A stretch of 64,000 nt of DNA from Magnetococcus sp. PR-3. Its GTDB lineage: Bacteria > Pseudomonadota > Magnetococcia > Magnetococcales > Magnetococcaceae. The translations under genes and the position numbers were made by a program. The notes below the pieces were generated by a model that had not been told where the DNA came from, made no database searches, and saw only the letters and a list, made by a program, of their open reading frames with translations. Position 1 is the stretch's first letter, and every line of letters begins with the position of its first letter. Shown here piece after piece: positions 18,319 to 28,375 of this stretch. The stretch is taken from contig NZ_JBAHUQ010000012.1 in the NCBI RefSeq assembly GCF_036689865.1, forward strand, positions 1 to 64,000, read 5' to 3'.

Positions 18319-21300
18319 ATGTTTGGAGAACAGAGAGATCCTATGGCCACCCATATTAAAGCCTTGCAAACACCCTCGATTTGGGGGCGCTTGTTCCGGT
18401 TGGCTGCTGTTGTGGTTCTATTGATTTTCTGGTCAACACCCAGCTGTGCCCCGCTCTATGCCCAGACAAAAACAGAATCTTCAGCCACTCAGATCTCATT
18501 GCAATTGAACTGGAAACATCAATTTGAATTTGCAGGCTTCTACGCCGCCATCGCCAAGGGCTTTTATGCCAAGCATGGCTTGGCGGTCACCCTTAAAGAT
18601 TTTGATCCCAATATCGACCTGATTCAGACCGCCTTGAGCGGGCAAGCCGACCTGGTGCTGGGCAACAGCGAAGTGATCCGTGCCCGCTTGCAAGGCAAGC
18701 CCCTTACCGTGATGGCGAACTATTTTAAACGCCAGCCCCTGGTTCTTCTGACCCAACCCGATATTCAAAGTCTGGCGCAACTTAAAGGTAAGCGCCTGAT
18801 GATCCTGGACAAGGATCTTAAGACCCCCATGATTCGTCGTGCCCTTGCCCAGGCTGGTTTGGTTCCTGGGGAGAATCTTTCCATCCATCCCCATACCTTT
18901 GATACCAAGCCCTTTGTGGATGGTAACGTGCAGGCCATGTCGGCCTTTATTTCCAACGAGCCCTATTATCTTAAAAAGCAGAAGATTCCTTTTAATATTT
19001 TAAGGTTGGACAATCATTCACAGGGCCTTGGTGACCTCTATCTATTCACTTCCGAAGCTTTTGCAACACAGCACCCTGAACAGATCAAAGCATTTCAGCA
19101 GGCCAGTATCGAGGGGTGGAACTATGCCCTGAACAATCCAGAAGAGATAATCAACTTAATCTTGCAGCTCTATTCACAACGCAAAAGCCGCGAAGCCCTA
19201 CGTTATGAGGCCCAGCAAACCAAACAGCTCATGCTGCCCAATGCCTTTCCCCTGGGGGTCATTCTAAACGAACGCATTCAGCATGCAGCGAAGCTACTGA
19301 AGGCCCATGATCCCGACTTGGATCTCAATCAGTTGGATTCTTTTATTTTTAACAAAAAAGAACGGCTTAACAGACTGAATTTAAGCCAAAAAGAGCAAGC
19401 GTGGATCAACAAAAACAGGCAGAGCATCCGTATGGGTGTCGCCCATAACTGGACCCCCTACTCTTTTATGGATGGTCAACAACGTCTGCACGGTTTTGAT
19501 AGCGGCTATATTCAACTGCTCAATGAGACACTTCGCTCCACAGGCTTACAGGTGGAACTGGTTGCTGGCCCGTGGCAAGAGATCTTAAAGAGAGCGAAAA
19601 ACCGTGAACTGGATGGTGTCATGAACTCTGCCCCGCGAGAGGAGCGCAGAGCATTTTTTCAGTTTACCCAACCCTACTTTCAGGTTTTACAAGGCGCTGT
19701 GGTCAGAGCCGATAGCCCTCTAAAACTACAAAAAATATCCGATCTCAAAGCGCTACGTATTGGTGCCATCGAGAATATTCTTGCCACCAAAAAGCATCTT
19801 GACGCGGTGGGGGATCTAAATGTGATCTACGCCAAGGATGCCACCACCGTCACCAACATGTTGTTGGAAAACAAAGTGGATGTCATCTACGGCTCCATTC
19901 AGGCCTTCTTCCATGTGTTAAAAGATAGCGCGTCACTGGTTCGGGTTGGTTTTCTACCCCATTCCAGCCGCTCTCCTTCTGTTATTTCCGTGCGCAAGGA
20001 TTGGCCAGAACTGGTCACCATTCTCGACAAAGCCATCGCCAAGGTTCCTGTTGAAAAATATAACGCCACCTATCGTCATTGGTTTCAGCTGCTTCCCCCC
20101 TCCAAAAGTGCCCGCACCTTATTAAGCGATGAGGAGCAGCAGTGGATTGAAAAGAATCCCATCGTGCGGGTGGCGTTTGATTCCGATTGGCCCCCGGTTG
20201 AAACCCTAGATGACAAGGGGCAGCATGTGGGGCTCTCTCGTGATCTTCTGGACGCCATAGGGGCCAAGCTAGGGATCAAATTTCAGAGTATCCAGCAAAA
20301 CAACTGGGCCCAGAGCGTTCAAAAGGTCCGACAAGGGACCTTGGATATGTTTTCCGCCATCGCGCCAACGCCCCAGCGCCAAGCATGGTTGGATTTCACC
20401 CCGGTCTATCTCTCACTACCTATTGTGATTGTAACCCGGCGGGATACCCCTTTCATCCATGGGCTGGAGCCCCTTAATGGACAAAAGGTTTCGGTGGTGG
20501 ATGACTATGCATCGGACGACTTTTTATCCGCCCACCATACCAAGATCCAGCGCATGGAGGCGAAAAACCTCACCCAAGCCCTGAATATGGTACGCCGCGG
20601 TGAGGTCAAGGCCTTTGTAGGCAGCCTGGGTGCGGCCCGGGCGGTGATGACCCGTGAACAGATGGACGATCTGGTGGTCTCCGGACCAACCCCTTATGAG
20701 TATCAAATCTCATTGGGAACCCCTAAAACCAACCCCATGCTGCACAGCATATTAAGCAAAGGTTTGGCCTCCCTGGATGATGCCACGCTGCACACCATGA
20801 AAAACCGTTGGCTTAGTCTGGTGGTAGAAAAACGGGTGGATTATCAGCTGATTCTTTTGATCGTTTGTATCGCACTGCTAGTATTAATGGTCATTATATA
20901 CTGGAACAGGCGGCTGACCTCTCTAAACCATCGTCTCCAGGCATCTACTGAGGCGATGCAACGCGCCAAACAGATAGCTGAAGAGGCCAATCAGGCCAAG
21001 ACCGATTTCATTGCCAATATGAGCCATGAACTACGTACCCCCTTGAATGCCATTTTAGGGTTTTCGGAAATCCTGCAACGCATGCCGCAGGCCCCAGCCA
21101 CCACCGCCGAGCCGGTTCAGATCATCTACCGCAGCAGCCAACATCTGCTCAACCTAATCAATGGGGTTCTGGAGATGGCCAAGGTTGAGCATGGACGCCT
21201 GGTCAAAGAGGAGGTGGATTTTGACTTTGTGCTATTTATGGAGGACATCACCGCACTGATACGTGGCCAATGCACCCTCAAGGAGCTGAACTTTGAGGAG

Positions 21301-23175
21301 CAGTATGATGTGAATCTACCCCGCTATCTGCATACCGATGCGCCAAAATTGCGCCAAGTCTTGATCAATGTTCTGGCCAATGCCGTGAAATATACCGACC
21401 ATGGCACGGTTCGCTTAAACGTTCAGACTCACCCCACGCAGAGTGATCATATCCATGGATTTCAATTTGATATCCATGATAGTGGTATTGGTATGGAGCA
21501 AGATGAAGCCTCAACAATCTTCGAGCCTTATCAGAGAGTCGGAGATACCACCCGCACCAAGGGAACCGGCTTGGGGCTGGCCATCAGTCGTCAAATCATG
21601 AATCTTCTGGATGGCCAGATCACAGCAGAAAGCAGTCCGGGCCAAGGCAGTCACTTCTCCATTTCATTACAGATGGCCACCGCCCTTGAGCCTCTCTCAT
21701 TATCCCAGAAGCCCCACCGAACCATTGTGGGGATCACCCAAGCAGATCGTGACCAACGGATCCTCATTGCTGAAGATGATCGTTTGAACCAGAAGCTCTT
21801 GCTGCATCACTTGGAAAGCATCGGCTTTACGGTACGCGTTGTCTCCAACGGTGCTGCCGCGGTAGAGATGGTCACTCAGTGGCAGCCCCACTTTATCTGG
21901 ATGGATTGGCATATGCCGGTGATGAACGGTCTGCAGGCAACCCGTGCCATTCGTGCCATGGAGTTGCCTCATGATCCTATTATCGTCTGTCTCACCGCCA
22001 GTGCGTTTAAAGAGGAGCGCACAGCGATTCTGGAGGCGGGCTGCGACCACTTTCTCATCAAGCCCTATCGTGCCCACCAGATCTACGACATGCTACGCAA
22101 CACCCTGAATGTCACCTATCTCTACGAAACCGCTGAGATTGAGCAGGTGATGGAAGGACCGATGAGTATTCTGATGGTGGAGGATAGCTGGATCAGTCAA
22201 CAGCTGGCCCTGGATCTTCTACAACAGCTCTCCATGAAGCCCATCATGGTTACAACAGCCCAAGCAGCACGTGAGTGGACAGAAAAACAGCCTTTTGACT
22301 TGATTCTTATGGATTTGGATCTACCGGATGGGGATGGCATCGAGGTGAGCCAACAGATCTTAAAGCGGGATGAGAATGCACAGATCTTGGCAGTGAGCAG
22401 CCGTGATCAAGCACACGGTGAGCCCCCCTGTCTGCAAGCGGGCATGTTCGGCTATATACAGAAGCCTCTGACACGGGAAAAACTACGCCCCTATATACAG
22501 AATCACCTTCCCCACATCATCAAGGCCAGCCAACATAATAAGGAAAGCGCTGCGGTATATGCCCTACCAGAAGTGGTCGAAGGTTTGGATTCATCGTATG
22601 GCCTGGCCCAGATGGAAGGAAATCGAGAACTCTATGCCAAATTGCTGCATCGCTTTGTTGGAGAACATCTGCAGAGTCCCATGGTCGATAAGGTATCTAA
22701 AACCGTTGCAGAGCAAAAACGCTATGTGCACACCCTGAAAGGGGCGGCCAGCTCCATTGGTGCCTTAGAGATTGCTGCGCTGGCGGGTACCTTAGAGATA
22801 AAGATTTTGGAAGACCAGCCCCAGGAGACCTTGGGGCCACTGTTTCAATCTTTAGCACAACAGATCAAGCTCCTAAGCCAAGAACTCTCCCCCTGGTATG
22901 AAGAGATTGCACAACAGCTCACCCAGCTGGATCAACAGGTCGGTGGGGGCGATGAACCGGCCCTAAACGATATCCTCACTGCTATGCAGAACTACTTGAA
23001 AGAGGCCGATCTAAGTGTGAACAGCTATTTCCAGCACCACAAGCCGCAACTGGAAAAAGATGTGGATCCAACCCTGATTAAGACATTGCAAACCCAGCTA
23101 CACAGCTTTGATTTTCAGGATGCCAGCCTCACCCTGGAAACCATCATGCAACAGCCGTCAACCTCTTCAAATTGA
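18319..23175 (+). CDS. Giant triple-sensor hybrid kinase (THI5-SBP3-SBP3-HisKA-HATPase-REC-REC-HPt)
   Basis: A 1618-residue inner-membrane protein, starting at 18319 or at ATG 18343. After a signal-anchor (about 22-42) come three periplasmic binding domains: a THI5/NMT1-like one (LNWKHQFEFAGFYAAIAKGFYAKHGL), then two SBP_bac_3 domains (about 365-600 and 610-845). One membrane segment (about 855-877) precedes HisKA (NMSHELRTPLNAILGF), HATPase (NVLANAVKYT, DSGIGM, GTGLGLAI), a first receiver (ILIAEDD, phospho-acceptor in WMDWHMPVMNG), a second receiver (ILMVEDS, LILMDLDLPDGDG), and an HPt domain (YVHTLKGAASSIG). It would sense two or three ligands and feed a multistep relay. The following sigma-54 activator with its own receiver is the likely target. 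Confidence 0.92.
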   Translation: MFGEQRDPMATHIKALQTPSIWGRLFRLAAVVVLLIFWSTPSCAPLYAQTKTESSATQISLQLNWKHQFEFAGFYAAIAKGFYAKHGLAVTLKDFDPNIDLIQTALSGQADLVLGNSEVIRARLQGKPLTVMANYFKRQPLVLLTQPDIQSLAQLKGKRLMILDKDLKTPMIRRALAQAGLVPGENLSIHPHTFDTKPFVDGNVQAMSAFISNEPYYLKKQKIPFNILRLDNHSQGLGDLYLFTSEAFATQHPEQIKAFQQASIEGWNYALNNPEEIINLILQLYSQRKSREALRYEAQQTKQLMLPNAFPLGVILNERIQHAAKLLKAHDPDLDLNQLDSFIFNKKERLNRLNLSQKEQAWINKNRQSIRMGVAHNWTPYSFMDGQQRLHGFDSGYIQLLNETLRSTGLQVELVAGPWQEILKRAKNRELDGVMNSAPREERRAFFQFTQPYFQVLQGAVVRADSPLKLQKISDLKALRIGAIENILATKKHLDAVGDLNVIYAKDATTVTNMLLENKVDVIYGSIQAFFHVLKDSASLVRVGFLPHSSRSPSVISVRKDWPELVTILDKAIAKVPVEKYNATYRHWFQLLPPSKSARTLLSDEEQQWIEKNPIVRVAFDSDWPPVETLDDKGQHVGLSRDLLDAIGAKLGIKFQSIQQNNWAQSVQKVRQGTLDMFSAIAPTPQRQAWLDFTPVYLSLPIVIVTRRDTPFIHGLEPLNGQKVSVVDDYASDDFLSAHHTKIQRMEAKNLTQALNMVRRGEVKAFVGSLGAARAVMTREQMDDLVVSGPTPYEYQISLGTPKTNPMLHSILSKGLASLDDATLHTMKNRWLSLVVEKRVDYQLILLIVCIALLVLMVIIYWNRRLTSLNHRLQASTEAMQRAKQIAEEANQAKTDFIANMSHELRTPLNAILGFSEILQRMPQAPATTAEPVQIIYRSSQHLLNLINGVLEMAKVEHGRLVKEEVDFDFVLFMEDITALIRGQCTLKELNFEEQYDVNLPRYLHTDAPKLRQVLINVLANAVKYTDHGTVRLNVQTHPTQSDHIHGFQFDIHDSGIGMEQDEASTIFEPYQRVGDTTRTKGTGLGLAISRQIMNLLDGQITAESSPGQGSHFSISLQMATALEPLSLSQKPHRTIVGITQADRDQRILIAEDDRLNQKLLLHHLESIGFTVRVVSNGAAAVEMVTQWQPHFIWMDWHMPVMNGLQATRAIRAMELPHDPIIVCLTASAFKEERTAILEAGCDHFLIKPYRAHQIYDMLRNTLNVTYLYETAEIEQVMEGPMSILMVEDSWISQQLALDLLQQLSMKPIMVTTAQAAREWTEKQPFDLILMDLDLPDGDGIEVSQQILKRDENAQILAVSSRDQAHGEPPCLQAGMFGYIQKPLTREKLRPYIQNHLPHIIKASQHNKESAAVYALPEVVEGLDSSYGLAQMEGNRELYAKLLHRFVGEHLQSPMVDKVSKTVAEQKRYVHTLKGAASSIGALEIAALAGTLEIKILEDQPQETLGPLFQSLAQQIKLLSQELSPWYEEIAQQLTQLDQQVGGGDEPALNDILTAMQNYLKEADLSVNSYFQHHKPQLEKDVDPTLIKTLQTQLHSFDFQDASLTLETIMQQPSTSSN

Positions 23176-23183
23176 GCAGAGAC

Positions 23184-24659
23184 ATGGAAAACGTAAAAGA
23201 GAAAATATTAATTGTGGATGACGACCCCTTCAACGTTCAACTGTTGCAGGAGCTGTTGCACAACACCTATGAGCTTAGCGTGGCAAAAACTGGTGAACAG
23301 GCGGTGCAACTCTGCCGTCAGGAGAATCAACCCAATCTAATCCTCCTGGATATTGAGTTACCAGATATGGATGGCTACGCCACCTGCCAAGCCCTGAAGG
23401 GCCAAGAATCAACCGCTCACATCCCTGTTATATTCATCACCGTAAAAGGTTTGGAAACCGATGAGACCAAGGGCTTTGAGGTGGGGGCGGTGGACTACAT
23501 TACTAAGCCCTTCAGCCCAACAGTGATCAAGGCGCGCATCCATACCCATCTTTCGGTACAGCGTAGCCTGCAACAGGCCCAGGAACTGCTCTCCCTGCGC
23601 AATGAGGTTAAACACCTTACCCAAGGGCTACTAAAAGATACTCTACAACAGCCCGACGCCTTTGCCGCCATCATCACCCAACACCCAGCCATGTTTGCCC
23701 TATTCCGTTATATGGAAGCCCTGGCAAAAACCAATGAACCGATTCTGATTCAGGGGGAGACTGGGACCGGTAAAGAGTTGATTGCCGACGCCCTTCACCA
23801 GCTCAATGGCCGAACCGGCAAACAGGTATCGGTCAATGTGGCGGGACTGGATGATTTCACCTTTTCCGACACCCTATTTGGGCATCGACGGGGTGCCTTT
23901 ACCGGGGCCGACAGTAATCGGGATGGCTTTATCGCCCAGGCCGAAGGGGGAACCCTGTTTCTGGATGAAATTGGCGATCTCTCCAACACCTCACAGATCA
24001 AACTGTTAAGAGTCATCCAGGAGCGGCGTTACTACCCCTTGGGCATGGATGAGTCCAAACCCATGGATGTATTTTTTATCTGTGCCACCCATCAAAACCT
24101 GGAAGAGAAAGTGAAAGAGGGCAGCTTTCGGCAAGATCTCTATTTTCGCCTCAACAGCCACCGCATCGCCCTGCCCGCGCTAAAAGATCGACTCGATGAT
24201 CTCCCCTATTTGGTGGAGTATTTTATTCAAGAGTCTGCCCAGATTCTGGGTAAGGAGCCCCCCAACGCCTCCAAACGTATGATGCTGGAACTGGATTGTA
24301 AAACCTACCCAGGCAATGTACGTGAACTGCGCGGTATTATTTTTGATGCCATGGTTCAACACCAATCTAATCAAGAGTTGGAACTGCCCGGCACTCAGGA
24401 TGCGGCCCCTATGAACCTGACGCTTGAGACGCCAAACAGTGCCCCTAAAGATATAGAGAGCTGCCTGGATCAGATGGATGGTTTCCCCACCTTGGATCAG
24501 ATGGAGCGCAAACTTGTGACCTTGGCCCTGGCCAAAGCAAACGGCAACCAGAAGCTGGCAGCCTCCTTGTTGGGGCTCTCCCGACAAGCTCTCAACCGCC
24601 GTTTGAACCGCCGATTAACAGATTTGAATGCCTCCCCTGATTTAAAGCCCTCAGAATAA
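23184..24659 (+). CDS. NtrC-family sigma-54 response regulator (REC-AAA-HTH)
   Basis: About 491 residues. I prefer ATG 23184 to the TTG at 23172 because MENVKEKILIVDDD begins the receiver and a GAG lies upstream. Domains: receiver (phospho-acceptor in LILLDIELPDMDG, YITKPF), AAA+ domain with Walker A GETGTGKE, the GAFTGA loop that contacts RpoN, Walker B GGTLFLDEIGD and an arginine finger FRQDLYFRL, then a Fis-type HTH (NGNQKLAASLLGLSRQAL). It activates RpoN-dependent promoters when phosphorylated. It follows the giant hybrid kinase at once, so the two likely form one pathway. A weak sigma-54-like site lies 230 bp downstream, before the REC-kinase/TonB receptor genes. Confidence 0.93.
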   Translation: MENVKEKILIVDDDPFNVQLLQELLHNTYELSVAKTGEQAVQLCRQENQPNLILLDIELPDMDGYATCQALKGQESTAHIPVIFITVKGLETDETKGFEVGAVDYITKPFSPTVIKARIHTHLSVQRSLQQAQELLSLRNEVKHLTQGLLKDTLQQPDAFAAIITQHPAMFALFRYMEALAKTNEPILIQGETGTGKELIADALHQLNGRTGKQVSVNVAGLDDFTFSDTLFGHRRGAFTGADSNRDGFIAQAEGGTLFLDEIGDLSNTSQIKLLRVIQERRYYPLGMDESKPMDVFFICATHQNLEEKVKEGSFRQDLYFRLNSHRIALPALKDRLDDLPYLVEYFIQESAQILGKEPPNASKRMMLELDCKTYPGNVRELRGIIFDAMVQHQSNQELELPGTQDAAPMNLTLETPNSAPKDIESCLDQMDGFPTLDQMERKLVTLALAKANGNQKLAASLLGLSRQALNRRLNRRLTDLNASPDLKPSE

Positions 24660-24738
24660 GGATACTCACTTTACAAACAATATCTTACATTGTGTGCGAC
24701 ATTTTTTGACAGCACCCTGTTTTCTGCATAGCAAAAAA

Positions 24739-24760
24739 ATCTCTATTAATACATAGAGAT
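24739..24760. terminator. AT-rich hairpin ATCTCTAT / ATAGAGAT
   Basis: Perfect 8-bp stem with a six-base loop TAATAC, preceded by a run of A. On the minus strand the stem is followed by seven T, a terminator form; on the plus strand the T-run is missing. It lies 80 bp after the sigma-54 activator gene and may end transcription imperfectly there. Confidence 0.35.
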
Positions 24761-24885
24761 TCACCTATTTCCTGCATTACGCTTATCCATTTTGCTCATT
24801 TTGTCGCTCCATATTGATTCTTTACGACACCGTCTATTCTTTACTTTACTTACACTTACAACAATGACGCCCCCTATAAACCCTA

Positions 24886-24901
24886 TGGCATGCTTATTGG
24901 T
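24886..24901 (+). promoter_or_regulatory. Possible sigma-54 promoter
   Basis: TGGCATGCTTATTGGT resembles the -24/-12 pattern TGGCAC-N5-TTGC, except that the -12 element is GG rather than GC. It lies about 90 bases before the REC-kinase start and directly downstream of an RpoN activator gene. The mismatch keeps confidence low. Confidence 0.25.
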
Positions 24902-24989
24902 CTATAACCAGTGCATGTAAGATTTTTTCTTAAAATGTCGCACCCTGTTGTGGGTGCCATGTCGATGGGACAGAAAAGTGAGCCACACC

Positions 24990-26255
24990 ATGGAAAAGCA
25001 ACGCATCTTAATCGTTGATGACTCCCCCATGAATCTGGAAGCACTCTCGGCCATTCTGGTCCCAGACTACACGGTTCAGGTGGCCAAAAGTGGCAACCGC
25101 GCTTGGGAAATTCTTGATGAGAGCCCCCTGCCCGACCTGATCATACTGGATGTATTGATGCAGGGTATGGATGGTTATGAGCTATGCAGACTCATCAAGG
25201 CAGATGAACGTTTTCAACAGATCCCTGTCATCTTTATCACCGTTAAGCGGGATCAGGAAGATGAGTTGCAAGGACTCTCTTTGGGGGCTATCGACTACAT
25301 AAGCAAGCCCTTCAGGCCCTCTATCGTGCGTGCACGTATTGAAAACCATCTAGCCCTGGTAAAAACCCGGCAGGATCTGGAGGCAAAATCCCACGCCTTG
25401 GAAGAGGCTATCAGCGCACGGGATGCCCTGGAAAATGTCTGGCGCCATGATCTGAAAAACTCACTGGGTATTATCATACATGCCCCTGAAGAGATTCGGG
25501 ATATGGGGAAAATGACACCAAGCCAGGAAAAGATGCTCACCCTTATGGAGGTTTCCGGTTATCGGATCTTAGAAATGGTCAACCGCTCCTTGGACATCGC
25601 CAAAATGGAACAGGGTAGTTACACCCCAAAAATGGCATGGCTGGATATTCAGACGGTCTTGGCACAGGTCAATACCGAACAGAAATATCTCATGGAGCAC
25701 AAACGAGCCTCCATCTCCAGCCAACTGCAGGCCCCCTCTCATGGTGGCAATGCTTCCTATCGCGTGTGGGCCGATGAGTTGTTGCTGCACACCCTCTTTT
25801 CCAACTTGGTGCGCAATGCGCTGGAAGCCACACCCCATGGTTATAACGTCACCCTATCCATTCAAGAACTGGACGGATTCACTCAGATCAAGCTGCATAA
25901 CCATGGTGCCGTACCCGAAGATATGCGGGCACGTTTTTTCCAAAAATATGCCACCGCGGGAAAAATGAAGGGAACAGGTCTGGGAACCTACTCCGCTTGG
26001 CTCTCCATGCAGACCATGGGGGGCTCGATCTCATTGGAACCCCATAAAGGGGACTTTACCTGTATCACCATGAACTTCCCCACCCCAGCCTTTGCCGACG
26101 CATCCGAAACCGAGCCAGAGGAAGAGATTATCCCAGAGGATACCTGCGCTCACATGCCCATGGAGAGTCTCAAACAGCGTGATCCCTTTTTGGCCGAACT
26201 TGATCTGCTTGCCTTTCCAGCCCAACCAAAGCCCTACACTACCACCGCAGGATGA
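24990..26255 (+). CDS. REC-HisKA-HATPase soluble kinase (receiver first)
   Basis: About 421 residues from ATG 24990 (MEKQRILIVDDS); a longer frame from a TTG at 24948 and a GTG at 24978 are less likely. An N-terminal receiver (phospho-acceptor in LIILDVLMQGMDG, ISKPF) is followed by a coiled coil, a histidine motif WRHDLKNSLGIII, an N-box NLVRNALEA and a GTGLGTYSAW box. No membrane segment is present. Such receiver-kinase chains act as relay components. The stop overlaps the start of the TonB receptor gene (ATGA), so the two are co-translated. Confidence 0.88.
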   Translation: MEKQRILIVDDSPMNLEALSAILVPDYTVQVAKSGNRAWEILDESPLPDLIILDVLMQGMDGYELCRLIKADERFQQIPVIFITVKRDQEDELQGLSLGAIDYISKPFRPSIVRARIENHLALVKTRQDLEAKSHALEEAISARDALENVWRHDLKNSLGIIIHAPEEIRDMGKMTPSQEKMLTLMEVSGYRILEMVNRSLDIAKMEQGSYTPKMAWLDIQTVLAQVNTEQKYLMEHKRASISSQLQAPSHGGNASYRVWADELLLHTLFSNLVRNALEATPHGYNVTLSIQELDGFTQIKLHNHGAVPEDMRARFFQKYATAGKMKGTGLGTYSAWLSMQTMGGSISLEPHKGDFTCITMNFPTPAFADASETEPEEEIIPEDTCAHMPMESLKQRDPFLAELDLLAFPAQPKPYTTTAG

Positions 26256-28288
26256 ATGCGATGAACGTCAAAAGAAAAAATCCTTTTTTGATCATGCTGT
26301 TCTTCTTCATGACATGTAGCATACATCCCGTGTCAGCTGATCTGACCAAAGCCCCTCAGGAAGATGCTGAACTAGAAGAGATGCTGGATCTCTCCTTAGA
26401 AGAGATGCTGGAGGTAGAGGTCACCTCCGCTTCTTTGAAAACTCAGCGGTTAATGGATGTGCCATCAGCTGTTCACGTTATCTCGTCAGAAGATATTTTA
26501 CGATCGGGTGCCACCAGCATTCCCGAGATGCTGCGTATGGTTCCTGGGCTTCACGTTGGCCAAATTGATGCCAACAAGTGGGCGGTCTCATCCCGTGGTT
26601 TTGCGGGACGTTTTTCCCGTCAGCTGCTGGTATTGATCAATGGCCGTAGCATCTATAACAACAGCTTTGCCGGTGTCTATTGGGATGCTCAAGACCTTAT
26701 TGCAGAGGATATTGAACGCATTGAGATTATTCGCGGTCCTGGCTCAACCATTTGGGGTTCCAATGCCATGAATGGGGTGATCAACATCATCACCAAATCT
26801 GCGGCGCATACCAAAGGGGGACTGGCCAAAGTTGGCATGGGCAGCGAACGTCCAAAGAATGGCGCCTTCCGCTACGGCGGAGCCTTAAACGATGCCTTTG
26901 ACTACCGACTCTATGCCAAAGGGTTTGAGCTTGATAGCAGCCATGACACCGACACGCAAGACGATGCCTATGACCACATGCAGAGCGGTCGCATGGGCTT
27001 TCGTCTGGATGGCCAGCTAAACCCTCGTGACCAACTGATGGCCGAAGGGGAGATCAGCCGCAGCACCAACCATACAAGCTATTTGGCCACAGGGGCACTC
27101 AATGATTTAATCTCGCAAACTTATCCAAAAGATGAAGAGAAGGTAACAGGGGCCCATCTTTTAGCGCGTTGGGTCAGAGCCATCGATGAACATGAGAGCT
27201 TAACCATCCAGGCCTATTATGATCGCTACCATAGAAACAGCCAAGTAGCCCTGAAAGAAACCTCAGACGTATTTGACTTTGAACTCCACCATCTTTTCCG
27301 CTGGGGGCAGCACCATCAAATTATTTGGGGAGGGAGTACACGTTGGATTCAGCATGAGATGGAAAACACAAACTATATGATCTTTACGCCTGAAAAGCGC
27401 AATATGGCAACCATAAGCCTCTTTGTCCAAGATGAAATTCAGTTTCATAAAGATTGGTTCCTGACCCTGGGTAGTAAACTTGAATACAACAGTTTCACCC
27501 AGTTGGAGGTTCAGCCCAACGCCCGACTACTCTGGCGTATGGCACCGGAACATTCTCTATGGGCCTCTGTCTCACGCGCACTGCATACGCCCTCACGTTT
27601 GGAATATGATAGCAATGTCTATGGAGATTTTGCGGCATCTGGTACGGTTCTTAACTACAGTAGAAAGGGTAAAATGAATCCTGAAGAGGTCTATGCCATG
27701 GAGTTAGGGTACCGTGGCAAAGTTCATGAAGAGGCCTTTTTGGAAGCCAATCTCTTTTACAATGTCTATAACGGTTTAATAGGGCTTGGAGATTATACCG
27801 ATACCATTGTCGCGCCGGGATATCTTCAAAGGTCCTATGCATTGGGTAATGTGACCGATGGCAACTCTTACGGGATGGAATTCTCTATGGAGTGGCAGGC
27901 CCAGGCGTGGTGGAAACTGATTGCAGGAGCCTCCTATGTTCTTTTTGACCTCAATCATCACAGCTCAGAAATAGAACGCAACTCACTCCGTGAAGAGCAA
28001 ACACCCCAGAAACAGTTTACACTTCGCTCGCAAATGAACCTGCCACATGATTTGACCTTGGACACATGGTTTCGCTATGTGGACGAAATACCTTTAAGCA
28101 CTCTAACCACCCAACATAGTACCGTTGATATTCGTCTGGCTTGGCAGCCACGACAACATCTTGAATTGTCTCTTACAGGGAAAAATCTACTCGACCCCCG
28201 ACATGTCGAGGCAATTGACGAATTTACCGGCATGACTGCCCATGAAGTTGAGCGCTCCATCTATGCACAGGTGAAATGGATGTTTTAA
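26252..28288 (+). CDS. TonB-dependent outer-membrane receptor
   Basis: A 678-residue protein with a signal peptide ending SIHPVSA, an acidic repeat-like stretch (LEEMLDLSLEEMLEVEV), a plug domain (DVPSAVHVISSEDILRSGATSIPEML, RGPGSTIWGSNAMNGVINIITK) and a long beta-barrel ending with a C-terminal Phe. The start overlaps the upstream stop; ATG 26261 has a better AGGA spacing. The family imports scarce ligands such as siderophores, cobalamin or nickel with TonB energy. Receptors of this CirA/BtuB-like type often sit with YfiR and solute-binding sensor genes. No ABC importer is nearby, so the substrate is unknown and a sensory role is possible. Confidence 0.9.
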   Translation: MNAMNVKRKNPFLIMLFFFMTCSIHPVSADLTKAPQEDAELEEMLDLSLEEMLEVEVTSASLKTQRLMDVPSAVHVISSEDILRSGATSIPEMLRMVPGLHVGQIDANKWAVSSRGFAGRFSRQLLVLINGRSIYNNSFAGVYWDAQDLIAEDIERIEIIRGPGSTIWGSNAMNGVINIITKSAAHTKGGLAKVGMGSERPKNGAFRYGGALNDAFDYRLYAKGFELDSSHDTDTQDDAYDHMQSGRMGFRLDGQLNPRDQLMAEGEISRSTNHTSYLATGALNDLISQTYPKDEEKVTGAHLLARWVRAIDEHESLTIQAYYDRYHRNSQVALKETSDVFDFELHHLFRWGQHHQIIWGGSTRWIQHEMENTNYMIFTPEKRNMATISLFVQDEIQFHKDWFLTLGSKLEYNSFTQLEVQPNARLLWRMAPEHSLWASVSRALHTPSRLEYDSNVYGDFAASGTVLNYSRKGKMNPEEVYAMELGYRGKVHEEAFLEANLFYNVYNGLIGLGDYTDTIVAPGYLQRSYALGNVTDGNSYGMEFSMEWQAQAWWKLIAGASYVLFDLNHHSSEIERNSLREEQTPQKQFTLRSQMNLPHDLTLDTWFRYVDEIPLSTLTTQHSTVDIRLAWQPRQHLELSLTGKNLLDPRHVEAIDEFTGMTAHEVERSIYAQVKWMF

Positions 28289-28375
28289 GCTTCTTACCGG
28301 TAATCAATGACAGGGAAAAGCCTTTGCAGGCTGTTATTTTTCCTGCAAAGAAATCACATGGGCAAAAAACAGAAC

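Larger units (their letters stand above)
24660..24989. other. Intergenic region before the REC-kinase/TonB receptor operon
   Basis: An AT-rich 330-bp stretch without a gene. It holds the hairpin at 24739-24760 and the sigma-54-like site at 24886-24901; nothing else is evident. Confidence 0.5.
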
